The notes under the pieces are model-generated. The model did no database searches. It was not told the origin of the DNA and saw nothing but the letters and a program-made list of their open reading frames with translations. DNA of 64,000 nt from Brevundimonas diminuta 470-4 (lineage in GTDB: Bacteria > Pseudomonadota > Alphaproteobacteria > Caulobacterales > Caulobacteraceae). Position numbers and translations under genes: made by a program. The stretch spans positions 73,404 through 137,403 of the forward strand of contig KB291743.1 in assembly GCA_000318405.1 (NCBI GenBank). The letters run 5' to 3'. This document shows, piece by piece, positions 36,028 to 43,656 of this stretch; the stretch's first letter is position 1, and each line of letters starts with the position of its first letter.

Positions 36028-36462
36028 CTATTCGGTATCCTGGCCGACGGCTTTACGCTCCTGCCAGGCCAAGAAGGCGCCGACGGCGATTGCAATCATG
36101 ATGCCGTAGGCCGTCATGTTCAGCACGGTGTAGAAGGCGGAAACCGTCGGCTTCATCTTCATGAAAACCATGACGTGGCTGGCGACCGTCAACAACTGAA
36201 GCGCGCTGGCCCAGACAGGCCAGGAACGAGGCGACTTCCACACCAGGGCGACGAAAACGCCCAGAACAACCAGGTCGATCACGAACATCGGCCACTGGAC
36301 CCCGGCATAGCCGATGTAGTTCTGGGTCAGGATCGATAAAAACCAAGCCAGAAGCATCGTCGCAGCGCCGATCCTCTCGGGTCTGCCGCCCTTGGCGAGC
36401 GCGAACAGCCCTATGGCGAGCATGATCGTCATGCCGATGTACTCGGACATGAAGCTGAACAT
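36028..36462 (-). CDS. Small integral membrane protein
   Basis: Unrecognised 144-residue protein with about five hydrophobic segments (9-22, 32-48, 56-74, 83-98, 112-132), including MTIMLAIGLFALAKGG and IMIAIAVGAFLAWQERKA. It is inner-membrane by composition. The ATG at 36462 is preceded by AGGGGGTTTTTC; that AGGGGG is also one arm of a very stable hairpin (36468-36494). The gene lies 89 bases downstream of the 111-codon gene on the same strand. Confidence 0.7.
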   Translation of the reverse strand: MFSFMSEYIGMTIMLAIGLFALAKGGRPERIGAATMLLAWFLSILTQNYIGYAGVQWPMFVIDLVVLGVFVALVWKSPRSWPVWASALQLLTVASHVMVFMKMKPTVSAFYTVLNMTAYGIMIAIAVGAFLAWQERKAVGQDTE

Positions 36463-36494
36463 GAAAAACCCCCTCCGCTGCGAGCGAAGGGGGT
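36463..36494 (-). promoter_or_regulatory. Terminator-like hairpin containing the ribosome-binding site of the membrane-protein gene
   Basis: On the minus strand ACCCCCT pairs with AGGGGGT and the interior TCGCT with AGCGG around a CGC loop, a continuous 12-bp stem with one G-U. TTTTT follows and then C-ATG of the membrane gene. This has the full form of an intrinsic terminator for the upstream 111-codon gene, but its 3' arm is the only visible Shine-Dalgarno sequence of the next gene. It could be a plain terminator, an attenuator or a translational switch. Confidence 0.65.
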
Positions 36495-36551
36495 ATCATG
36501 TCACCAAAGTGCAGGAAACGCATCCAACACTATGGCTTAGCTAGATTAAAT

Positions 36552-36887
36552 TCACGCAACCCGCAGATGGCCCATCGGGCGGTCGTCCCACTCGTCCGGC
36601 TTGGCGACCGGGCCGGCGGCGTAGACGCCGTAGCCCATGCGGCGGTGGTCCTTGGCCATTTCGTTGTGGCTGGCGACGATGGCTTCGCGCGCGGCGCTGA
36701 GGGCGGCGATGGCTTCCATCGCCTTGGCTTGCGACACCGTTCCCGCAACAGCGGACACGTTGAGCGCAGAACGGGCGCCGATCATCGACTGCACGAGGGC
36801 GGTCGCTTGCACGATCGCGTCGTCGATCGCCTTTTCAGCAGAGTGCAGATCGCCGGCGACGGCGGCGATGACTTCGTTGCGTTGCAT
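36552..36887 (-). CDS. Conserved-looking hypothetical protein, 111 aa
   Basis: Function unknown. The protein is alpha-helical by composition (MQRNEVIAAVAGDLHSAEKA..., Ala-rich to about residue 80) with a more polar C-terminus ending RMGYGVYAAG...MGHLRVA. There is no signal peptide or membrane segment, so it is probably cytoplasmic. GAGGGGTAAGCT before the ATG is a strong ribosome site. An inverted repeat GTTAA-N6-TTAAC stands 35-50 bp upstream. The gene ends 57 bases before a terminator-like hairpin. Confidence 0.65.
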   Translation of the reverse strand: MQRNEVIAAVAGDLHSAEKAIDDAIVQATALVQSMIGARSALNVSAVAGTVSQAKAMEAIAALSAAREAIVASHNEMAKDHRRMGYGVYAAGPVAKPDEWDDRPMGHLRVA

Positions 36888-36921
36888 AGCTTACCCCTCA
36901 TCTAATAAACGATGGGCAATG

Positions 36922-36937
36922 GTTAACATGCATTAAC
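36922..36937. promoter_or_regulatory. GTTAA-N6-TTAAC inverted repeat
   Basis: GTTAACATGCATTAAC lies in the 115-base gap upstream of the 111-codon gene. It is a perfect inverted repeat in its 5-base arms, and its two TTAA half-sites 6 bases apart resemble, but do not match, the CtrA box (TTAA-N7-TTAA). It could be a regulator site; low confidence. Confidence 0.3.
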
Positions 36938-37002
36938 GACTTTCGGTAGTGTTTTGTTTACCCTTTTTTACGTTGCGGGAGAGGCGCCGCCGAGATTGGG
37001 CC

Positions 37003-37407
37003 TCAGTCTGAGGTGGCTTCATCCAGCAGGAAGTGAGCGGTTAGACTGGCGATCGGCTGGGCATGGTTTTCCTGCCACGCTTCGGCGATGACATAGGCCA
37101 CCCGACGTCCCGCGCGGTTGATGCGGGCGCGGGCGTAAACGTCCACCGGCTTGCCGGACCGGAGATAGGCCACTGTTACATTGATCGGGCGCGGCAGGCG
37201 CAGGCCGGGATAGGTGAGGGCGACCTGAGCCATGGCCGTCATCTCCAGCAGGGCGGCCGTAGAACCGCCATGCAGGGCGGGCAGGAGCGGGTTGCCGATC
37301 AGCTTGTCGTCAAACGGCATGGTGACGGTGATTTCATCCCCGTTCACCTGTGTCTGGAGACCGAGAAAGCGGGCGTAGGGCAGGGTGTCCAGCAGGGCGG
37401 CGGTCAT
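37003..37407 (-). CDS. PaaI-type acyl-CoA thioesterase (hot-dog fold)
   Basis: The 134-residue single hot-dog domain of the PaaI/YdiI group probably hydrolyses a CoA thioester. The stretch NPLLPALHGGSTAALLEMTAMAQVAL carries the conserved HGG and the downstream acidic catalytic residue; NVTVAYLRSGKPVDVYARA is the typical second strand pair. Its start overlaps the stop of a second thioesterase gene (4 bases), so the pair is one operon. Substrate unknown. Confidence 0.85.
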   Translation of the reverse strand: MTAALLDTLPYARFLGLQTQVNGDEITVTMPFDDKLIGNPLLPALHGGSTAALLEMTAMAQVALTYPGLRLPRPINVTVAYLRSGKPVDVYARARINRAGRRVAYVIAEAWQENHAQPIASLTAHFLLDEATSD

Positions 37408-37883
37408 GCGGCGTCCTTGGCTCTACGGGGTTTCAGATTGGCGCCGGTGCGGCTGTCGCCTTCGGCGCTGACCATATAGGCGGACTGGGCGGCCGCGACG
37501 GGGGCGGCTGGATCATCCTCGAACGCCCAGGCCCGCACGAAAGCCAGATTGCGCGTCAGGCGGTAACAGCGAGCCTCGGCCAGCAGGTCGCGTCCCGGCT
37601 GGGCGGCGCGCATGTAATCGACCCGCAGGTCCAGCGTCGCGATGGGACGGAACGTATCCAGAGCCGCCCAGACCGCCAGGCCGCCTGCATGATCCAGCAG
37701 GGTGGTGACCAGGCCACCCGCCAGCACGCCCGTCTCGGGATCGCCGACGAGATCGTCGCGGTAGGGCACGCGCATCCGCACCCGGTCACCCTCCAGCCCT
37801 TCATAGGCAAAGCCCAGGGCGTGGGTATGAGCGGCGCCTGAGGCCAGTTGCGGCAGCAGGGTGGTAAGGAACGATTCCGTCAT
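37404..37883 (-). CDS. PaaI-type acyl-CoA thioesterase, second copy
   Basis: The 159-residue hot-dog protein has DPETGVLAGGLVTTLLDHAGGLAVW (gly-rich turn and Asp/His pair) and LDLRVDYMRAAQPGRDLLAEA. It is clearly related in layout to the downstream thioesterase but divergent in sequence, so the pair could form a hetero-oligomer or derive from an old duplication (inference). The ATG at 37883 has AGGA 8 bases upstream. It is divergent from the exonuclease gene over a 72-base gap. Confidence 0.83.
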   Translation of the reverse strand: MTESFLTTLLPQLASGAAHTHALGFAYEGLEGDRVRMRVPYRDDLVGDPETGVLAGGLVTTLLDHAGGLAVWAALDTFRPIATLDLRVDYMRAAQPGRDLLAEARCYRLTRNLAFVRAWAFEDDPAAPVAAAQSAYMVSAEGDSRTGANLKPRRAKDAA

Positions 37884-37955
37884 CAAGGCGTCCTTTGTCA
37901 GCGTCGCCTTTGGTCGCCCGCCCGAGGTTGTCTTGTCCAGCCACACCGTGAACCG

Positions 37956-38993
37956 ATGATGCGTCCCCAGGATCTTTTGCGGCCTACCCCCGCAGGTCTC
38001 TATTGCCCGCCCGGGGACTTCTATGTCGATCCGGTGCGTCCGGTGGACCGGGCGGTGATCACGCATGGGCATTCGGACCATGCGCGCGCCGGGCATGGGG
38101 CGGTGCTGGCGACGCCTGAGACCCTGGCGATCATGGCGGTTCGGTACGGCGCGGATTTCGCAGGGCGCACGCAGGCGGCGGGCTATGGCGAAACGACATC
38201 CATCGGAGGCGTCGAGGTGCGACTGATCCCGGCCGGACATGTTCTGGGATCGGCGCAGGCGGTCGTCAGTCGGGGCGGTCTGATCATGACGGTGTCCGGC
38301 GATTACAAACGTCGCCGCGATCCGACCTGCGCTCCGTTTGAGGCGGCGCCTTGCCATGTCTTCATTTCAGAGGCGACGTTTGGCCTGCCCGTCTTCGTCC
38401 ATCCGCCGGACACGGAGGAGATCCAGCGGCTCGTGTCGTCCCTGGCGCAGTTTCCCGAGCGGGCGCATCTGGTCGGCGCCTATGCGCTGGGCAAGGCGCA
38501 GCGCATCATACGGCTGTTGCGTGAAGCGGGTTGGGAACGGACCATCTATGTCCACGGCGCGCTGGAGCGGCTGAACGACCTTTATCAGGCGTCAGGCGTG
38601 CCGCTAGGGCCGCTGTCGCCTGCGACGGGGCTGAAGGCCGGCGCCTTGGGCGGCGAGGTGGTCATTGCGCCGCCGTCGGCCATTCAGGATCGCTGGGCGC
38701 GCAGGTTCGCCGAGCCGATCGCGGCGTTTGCATCGGGTTGGATGGGCGTTCGCGCCCGCGCTCGCCAGCGCGGCGTCGAACTGCCGCTCGTGATTTCCGA
38801 CCATGCCGACTGGCCAGAACTGACGCGGACGTTCGAGGAGATCGCGCCGGAAGAAGTCTGGATCACGCACGGCAGGGAGGAGGGCCTGCTGCGCTGGTGC
38901 GAACTGAAGGAGATGCGGGCGCGCGCCTTGCGTCTTGTCGGCTATGACGAAGAAGGCGAAGGCGAGCAGAGCGTGCTGGAGGACGCCGGCTGA
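37956..38993 (+). CDS. Ligase-associated DNA exonuclease (metallo-beta-lactamase fold)
   Basis: The 345-residue protein belongs to the metallo-beta-lactamase/beta-CASP-like family annotated as ligase-associated DNA exonuclease, a presumed repair nuclease. ITHGHSDHARAGHG (about 35-48) is the zinc motif HxHxDH; GHVLGSAQ, SGDYKRR and VISDHADW complete the site. In many bacteria it sits next to an ATP-dependent DNA ligase and an Lhr-type helicase; neither is present here. ATG at 37956 or 37959; the ribosome site is poor. It converges on the hybrid-kinase gene with a 7-base gap. Confidence 0.87.
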   Translation: MMRPQDLLRPTPAGLYCPPGDFYVDPVRPVDRAVITHGHSDHARAGHGAVLATPETLAIMAVRYGADFAGRTQAAGYGETTSIGGVEVRLIPAGHVLGSAQAVVSRGGLIMTVSGDYKRRRDPTCAPFEAAPCHVFISEATFGLPVFVHPPDTEEIQRLVSSLAQFPERAHLVGAYALGKAQRIIRLLREAGWERTIYVHGALERLNDLYQASGVPLGPLSPATGLKAGALGGEVVIAPPSAIQDRWARRFAEPIAAFASGWMGVRARARQRGVELPLVISDHADWPELTRTFEEIAPEEVWITHGREEGLLRWCELKEMRARALRLVGYDEEGEGEQSVLEDAG

Positions 38994-39000
38994 ACCGGCG

Positions 39001-40587
39001 TCAGGCGGCGCCGCGATCCTTGCGGGCGACGGTCTGCTCCGCGGGATCAAGGGCCGTATTCATCGCCAGGCGCAGTCGTTCCGGCTTGATGGGTTTTTCG
39101 ACCACGGCGGCCATCCCCGCCGCCAGATAGCCCTTGGCGTCGTCCGGATCGGCGTTGGCGGTGAGGGCGATGATGGGGATCTGGCTCGCGGGCCCGGACA
39201 GGGCGCGGATGGCGCGCGTGGCGCCCACGCCGTCCAGCCGCGGCATCTTGATATCCATCAGGATCAGATCGAACGGCCGTGACTGCACGGCTTCGACAGC
39301 TTCCTGACCGTCCTCGACGGTTTCCGAAGTGCAGCCGAACATCTCGCACAGGGCCTGAGCCACGACGCGGTTGGTCGCATTGTCGTCGGCGATGAGGATG
39401 TGCGGCTGGGCCTGCAGGTGCAGATGCTCCAGGTCCGCGATGTTGGAGGGCGTTTCCTGCTCCATCAAGGCGATGGGGGCTTCGATTTCAAAGGCGAAGG
39501 TCGCACCCCGACCGGCGTTGTGTTCCGCGCGCAACTTGCCCGCCATGTATTGAACCAGACGGCGGCTGACCATCAGTCCCAGATCGCCGCTCTGTTCGAC
39601 CGCGTCGTCGAACCGGGCCGGGTCGGCCGCGCCGTCGTCGCGGACGCGGGCCTCGATCACCACCTGATCGCCTCGAGCCTGAGCCTTCAGGCTGGCTTCG
39701 ACCATGCCGTGACGCGTGTTGCCCAGGGCGGCGCCGATCAGGTTGTTGAACACCTGCTTCAGGCGCTCCGCATCCAGCATGGCCGCCAGTTCGGTGTCGC
39801 CCTCATAACCGACCATCAGGGTCACGCCGTCTTGGGCGGCGCGCGGAGACCAATGGGTCTGAAGCTGGTCCATCAGGGTGCGCAGCGGCGTCGGCGCCGG
39901 AGACAACTGCAGCTCACCCGCCTCGGCGCGAGCCAGGTCCAGCGCGTCATGCAGGTCGCCCAAGACGTCCTCGGCCGATTCCATGATCGTGCGAGCGTGC
40001 GCCTTGGCCGCTTCGTTCAGCGGCTGTCGATAAAGGAGTTCCGCGACGGCCAGCACGCCGTTCATGGAGGTGCTAAGCTCGCGATTGAGCAGGCCCATGA
40101 AGCGGCTCTTCTCACGGGCGGCGGTCTGCATGGCGTGATCGGCGTCGACGGCGGCGCGAGCCTGCTCTGCCAGCCGCTGGTTTTCATGCCTCTGCTGTTC
40201 GTTGACGGCGCGAAGCAGGGCCACGGCCGTACCGACTCCGCGATAGGCGCCGTTGCGCGTGACGATAAAGCCGCGCATCAGCGCGCCGGGCCCGCTTTTC
40301 AGGATGATGTCGGCGAAGGCGTCGATGCGAACGCCCGCCTCGACCACCGCCGGTTCCGGGTCCATCACGTGAGAGACTTCGCGCTCGCCGTACAGGCTGA
40401 CGCCCAGCGGACCGGCCAGCTTCATCAGAAAGTCGCTGCGCTCGATCAGGCCGACCGGGCGGTCGCCGTCCACGACAGCAATCGCCAGGGTGTCCGGCTC
40501 CCGCTCGAAACGCGCAAAGACCTCTCCTGTCTTGGCAGAAGAAGGAACGGGCTCCGCCCTGTCGGTCAGCACTTCGATGGTCGGCAT
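39001..40587 (-). CDS. CBS-domain hybrid histidine kinase with degenerate kinase core
   Basis: The 528-residue protein has a CBS-like pair (about 15-120), a coiled coil, a HisKA-like region (about 160-225), a HATPase-like region and a C-terminal receiver. The H-box, usually SHELRTPMNG, reads NRELSTSMNG, so the phosphoacceptor His is Arg. The N-box is NNLIGAALGNT (second Asn lost), the G1 box DDGAA and the G2 box GDLGL. The receiver is intact (IADDNATN, LILMDIKMP, ALTANAD, VVEKPIKP). It probably cannot autophosphorylate and may act as a scaffold or phosphate acceptor. No membrane segments, so cytoplasmic. Confidence 0.87.
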   Translation of the reverse strand: MPTIEVLTDRAEPVPSSAKTGEVFARFEREPDTLAIAVVDGDRPVGLIERSDFLMKLAGPLGVSLYGEREVSHVMDPEPAVVEAGVRIDAFADIILKSGPGALMRGFIVTRNGAYRGVGTAVALLRAVNEQQRHENQRLAEQARAAVDADHAMQTAAREKSRFMGLLNRELSTSMNGVLAVAELLYRQPLNEAAKAHARTIMESAEDVLGDLHDALDLARAEAGELQLSPAPTPLRTLMDQLQTHWSPRAAQDGVTLMVGYEGDTELAAMLDAERLKQVFNNLIGAALGNTRHGMVEASLKAQARGDQVVIEARVRDDGAADPARFDDAVEQSGDLGLMVSRRLVQYMAGKLRAEHNAGRGATFAFEIEAPIALMEQETPSNIADLEHLHLQAQPHILIADDNATNRVVAQALCEMFGCTSETVEDGQEAVEAVQSRPFDLILMDIKMPRLDGVGATRAIRALSGPASQIPIIALTANADPDDAKGYLAAGMAAVVEKPIKPERLRLAMNTALDPAEQTVARKDRGAA

Positions 40588-40786
40588 TCGGCCGGACTCC
40601 TACTAAGGCGATTTTACATTCGCTTATGATTGTTTGCTGAACCGTTAAGCCGGACCCGCAAAATTACGGCGGCTGGTTTGTTTTGCGGCGCGGGCGGGTC
40701 TGGTCTATGGTTCCTGACCACCCATCTTCCTGATCCTGGAACGTCTTCTGGATGCGCGCGGCCGACCGGCCGACCGCAGGTTTGTC

Positions 40787-41503
40787 ATGAGCGAAATCGA
40801 CTCCCACCCCACAACCTCCGCCCTGGTTCTCTTTTCCGGAGGGCAGGACAGCGCCACCTGTCTGGCCTGGGCGCTGGAGCGGTTCGATCGGGTGGAGACG
40901 GTCGGTTTCGACTATGGCCAGCGCCACGCGGTCGAGATGCAGGCGCGCCAGGCGGTGCGGCGCGAAGTGATCAAGGCCCTGCCGCAATGGGCGGACAGGC
41001 TGGGCGATGATCATGTGGTCGATCTGACCGGCTTCGGCGCCATCGGCGAGACGGCCATGACCACCCAGCGCGCCATAGAGGCCGACGCACGCGGCCTGCC
41101 CAACACCTTCGTTCCGGGACGCAATCTGATCTTTCTGGTCGCGGCGGCGGCGCTGGCCGATCGTCGGGGGCTGGAAGCCCTGATCGGCGGCATGTGCGAG
41201 ACGGACTATTCGGGCTATCCGGATTGTCGCAACGACACCATTCAGGCCACGGCCCGCGCCCTGTCCCTAGGGCTGGACAAGTCGGTGCCGGTCGAGACGC
41301 CGCTGATGTTCCTGACCAAGGCGCAGACGTGGAAACTGGCCGAGCGGATCGGCGGCCGCGCCCTGGTCGAGGCGATCATCGAGCACAGCCACACCTGCTA
41401 TCTGGGCGACCGGACGCAGCGTCACGCCTGGGGCTATGGCTGCGGGACTTGCCCGGCCTGCGAATTGCGGGCGGCGGGCTATGCCGAATGGGCGGCCGCA
41501 TGA
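40787..41503 (+). CDS. queC: 7-cyano-7-deazaguanine synthase QueC
   Basis: Converts 7-carboxy-7-deazaguanine to preQ0 using ATP and ammonia. The 238 residues have the PP-loop [12 protein letters not shown] (SGGQDS at 17-22) and a C-terminal zinc site with cysteines in HTCYLGDR...[13 protein letters not shown]. It overlaps queE by 4 bases (ATGA). The 199-base upstream gap shows no clear riboswitch. Together with queE here and queA/tgt 8 kb away it covers much of the queuosine pathway; folE, queD and queF-type genes are outside the window. Confidence 0.97.
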   Translation: MSEIDSHPTTSALVLFSGGQDSATCLAWALERFDRVETVGFDYGQRHAVEMQARQAVRREVIKALPQWADRLGDDHVVDLTGFGAIGETAMTTQRAIEADARGLPNTFVPGRNLIFLVAAAALADRRGLEALIGGMCETDYSGYPDCRNDTIQATARALSLGLDKSVPVETPLMFLTKAQTWKLAERIGGRALVEAIIEHSHTCYLGDRTQRHAWGYGCGTCPACELRAAGYAEWAAA

Positions 41504-42135
41504 CCTATTCGGCCAAGGAAGTCTTTCTGACGGTGCAGGGCGAAGGCGGGCAGGCGGGTCGACCGGCCGTCTTCCTCCGCTTCGCCGGCTGCAACCTGTG
41601 GAGCGGGCTGGAGCGGGATCGCGTCACTGCCGTCTGCACCTTCTGCGACACCGATTTCGTCGGCGTGGACGGCGACGGCGGCGGCAAGTTCAAGACCGCT
41701 GACCTGATGGCGGATCATGTCGCCGGGATGTGGCGTGGCCGCGAGGGCGACCCCAAGCTGGTCGTCTGCACCGGCGGCGAGCCGTTGATGCAGCTGGACG
41801 CGCCGCTGATCGACGCCCTGCATGCGCGGGGGTTCCAGATCGCCATTGAAAGCAACGGCACCCTGGCGGCGCCGGACGGGATCGACTGGATCTGCATCAG
41901 CCCCAAGGCCGACGCCCCTGTGGTTCAGACCAAGGGGCAGGAACTGAAGCTGGTCTTCCCTCAGCCTCTGGCCATGCCCGACCGTTTCGAGCACCTCGAT
42001 TTCGAGCATTTCTGGCTTCAGCCGATGGACGGGCCCGATCAGGCGGCCAACACGGCGGCCGCCATTGAATACTGCCTGACCCATCCGAAATGGCGGCTCA
42101 GCGTTCAGACGCACAAATACATCGGGGTGCGGTAG
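41500..42135 (+). CDS. queE: 7-carboxy-7-deazaguanine synthase QueE
   Basis: Radical SAM enzyme that makes 7-carboxy-7-deazaguanine from carboxy-tetrahydropterin. The 211-residue protein begins [20 protein letters not shown], and its cluster cysteines 31, 46 and 49 have the CX14CX2C spacing special to QueE, rather than CX3CX2[11 protein letters not shown] and ESNGTL are further barrel motifs. It is translationally coupled to queC. A convergent small lipoprotein gene ends 4 bases after its stop. Confidence 0.96.
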   Translation: MTYSAKEVFLTVQGEGGQAGRPAVFLRFAGCNLWSGLERDRVTAVCTFCDTDFVGVDGDGGGKFKTADLMADHVAGMWRGREGDPKLVVCTGGEPLMQLDAPLIDALHARGFQIAIESNGTLAAPDGIDWICISPKADAPVVQTKGQELKLVFPQPLAMPDRFEHLDFEHFWLQPMDGPDQAANTAAAIEYCLTHPKWRLSVQTHKYIGVR

Positions 42136-42139
42136 GCCC

Positions 42140-42406
42140 TCAGCAGTCCTTGCCGCGCTTTTGTCTCTGTTCGCAGCGGCGCTGTTCACGCTCCCATGCG
42201 CGCTGTTCGCGTTCGCGCTTGGCCCTGGTTTCCTCGTCCGAGGTGGTGACGGCGTCGAAGCCCGCGCCCACGGCGGCCCCCGTCACCTTGGCCGCGCCGC
42301 CGACCACGGCAGCTCCTGCGCCGACGATGGCGCCCGCGACGCAACCCTGAAGCATCAGGGCGGCGGTCACGCAGAAGGCGAGGGTGGGCAGGGGCTTGGT
42401 CGTCAT
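42140..42406 (-). CDS. Small glycine-rich lipoprotein
   Basis: The 88-residue protein has a lipoprotein signal with Cys22 (LMLQGC), a Gly/Ala/Val-rich zipper-like segment (AGAIVGAGAAVVGGAAKVTGAAVG, about 24-48) and a highly charged Arg/Glu/Gln tail. Function unknown; typical of small outer-membrane lipoproteins in this group. It lies downstream of the RcnB-like gene on the same strand but is separated by a strong terminator, so it probably has its own promoter. Confidence 0.68.
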   Translation of the reverse strand: MTTKPLPTLAFCVTAALMLQGCVAGAIVGAGAAVVGGAAKVTGAAVGAGFDAVTTSDEETRAKREREQRAWEREQRRCEQRQKRGKDC

Positions 42407-42443
42407 GTGAGCAGTCTGCCTGTGCGGGGCGCGCCTGTCAGCG

Positions 42444-42483
42444 TGTAAAAAGAGAGGCCCCGGAGATGGCTCTCCGGGGCCTC
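42444..42483 (-). terminator. Terminator of the first RcnB-like gene
   Basis: On the minus strand a perfect 13-bp stem GAGGCCCCGGAGA/TCTCCGGGGCCTC with a 4-base loop is followed by TCTTTTTAC. It lies 18 bases after the stop of the gene at 42502-43503. Confidence 0.9.
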
Positions 42484-42501
42484 CTGCTTGAGTCGCGTCG
42501 C

Positions 42502-43503
42502 CTACCAGCTCCAGGCGTCGCGGACGATTTCGATGATGTAGCCATCGTATTCGTCGATCAGATAGATCGCATTGTCGACATAGACCCACCGCGTGCCCGG
42601 AGGCGGATAGCCCAGGCCATAGGTGCGCCAGTCATTCACCTGATAGCGCCAGAAGACGTCCGGCAGGTACTGGCCGACGTAGTACTGTCGGTTCCAATAG
42701 GTGCGAGGCACGCTGTAGTAGCCGTAGCCCGGTGCGAAATAGAAGCCGACGCGCACGCCGCTCCAGCCCCGGAAGCGAGAGTCGTAGCGCCACCAGTCGC
42801 TGCGATGGCGACGGTCCCAGTCACGGCGCCACTGGTCCCGGTTCCAGCGATTGTGGAACTCGCGATAGTCCCGGTCCCTGTTCCAGCCGGGACGATCCGG
42901 CCGGTTTGGACGGTTGGCGTCGGGCCGGCCGGGCCGGTTCCAGTCCGGACGGTTCGGTCGATTGGAGTCCGGCCGATTTGGGCGGTTCCAGTCAGGACGG
43001 TCTGGGCGATTTGCGCCAGGACGATCGGGACGATCGGGGCGGTCCGGCCTGTCGGGCCGTTGCGGGCGATCGGGACGATCCGGCCGATCGGGACGCCCCG
43101 GCTGGTTTGGTTGGTTCCAGTCCGGACGGTTGGGCCGGTCCGGACGATCGGGACGCTGTCCCTCCGGACGATCCGGGCGGTTGGGTCGTTGATGATCGGG
43201 GCGCTCGTCGTCAGGCCGCTGCGGACGCTGGACGTCCGGCCGCGTTTCAGGTCGAGGCTGTTCAGGACGCGGCTGATTGGGGCGAGGCTGGGCGTTCTGG
43301 CGCGGCGTTTCCTGACGCTCTCGCGGCCGCATAGCCATGTCGCCGCGATCGCGCTGCGGGGCTGCGCGCCGTTCAGAGCGGCGTGGGCCGTCGTCACGGG
43401 TCTGTGCGCGTTCAGGCCGTTCCTGAGCCAGGACCGACAGAGGTGCTGCGGCGGGCACGAGGAAGGCGGAAACCGCCGCGAACATGAGAAGAGAACGTTT
43501 CAT
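42502..43503 (-). CDS. RcnB-like protein with long Arg-Pro-Asp repeat region
   Basis: The 333-residue exported protein has a signal peptide (about 1-26, ending SVLAQ), a charged linker, then about 120 residues (roughly 85-205) of RPD/RPN repeats such as RPDRPDRPDRPQRPDRPD. The C-terminal RcnB-type domain is rich in Trp/Tyr/Arg (YYVGQYLPDVFWR..., GTRWVYVDNAIYLIDEYDGYIIEIV). The family is named after the E. coli periplasmic RcnB, but most alphaproteobacterial members are uncharacterised. The ATG at 43503 is the signal-peptide start. It has its own terminator and, 60 bp upstream, a TGAAC-N6-TGAAC element shared with the adjacent RcnB-like gene. Confidence 0.8.
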   Translation of the reverse strand: MKRSLLMFAAVSAFLVPAAAPLSVLAQERPERAQTRDDGPRRSERRAAPQRDRGDMAMRPRERQETPRQNAQPRPNQPRPEQPRPETRPDVQRPQRPDDERPDHQRPNRPDRPEGQRPDRPDRPNRPDWNQPNQPGRPDRPDRPDRPQRPDRPDRPDRPDRPGANRPDRPDWNRPNRPDSNRPNRPDWNRPGRPDANRPNRPDRPGWNRDRDYREFHNRWNRDQWRRDWDRRHRSDWWRYDSRFRGWSGVRVGFYFAPGYGYYSVPRTYWNRQYYVGQYLPDVFWRYQVNDWRTYGLGYPPPGTRWVYVDNAIYLIDEYDGYIIEIVRDAWSW

Positions 43504-43562
43504 GGTCAAAGTCCTCGCACGCCCATATTGGGCGGCTTGATCGCAAAATAGACGGCTGTGCA

Positions 43563-43578
43563 TGAACTGCGGCTGAAC
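43563..43578 (-). promoter_or_regulatory. Direct repeat TGAAC-N6-TGAAC upstream of the first RcnB-like gene
   Basis: TGAAC at 43563 and 43574 has an exact 11-bp period, 60 bp before the ATG. In gene orientation it reads GTTCAGCCGCAGTTCAT, nearly identical to GTTCAGACGCCGTTCAT before the second RcnB-like gene. Confidence 0.6.
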
Positions 43579-43601
43579 GGCGATCACAGAGCGTCGTCAT
43601 G

Positions 43602-43634
43602 AAAAAGCCCCGCAAGACAGAGGCTTGCGGGGCT
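43602..43634 (-). terminator. Terminator of the second RcnB-like gene
   Basis: On the minus strand AGCCCCGCAAG pairs perfectly with CTTGCGGGGCT, followed by TTTTC. It lies 23 bases after the restored stop at 43657 and about 75 bases after the premature stop. Confidence 0.88.
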
Positions 43635-43656
43635 GATCGAATGCTCGAGCGCAGAC

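Noticed and set aside
40588..40786. preQ1 riboswitch before queC
   Set aside because: The 199-base leader has no match to the preQ1-I pseudoknot core or its A-rich tail, and no hairpin covers the queC ribosome site.
42901..43190. CRISPR-like array
   Set aside because: The regular short repeats are in-frame coding repeats of an Arg-Pro-Asp tract with no unique spacers.
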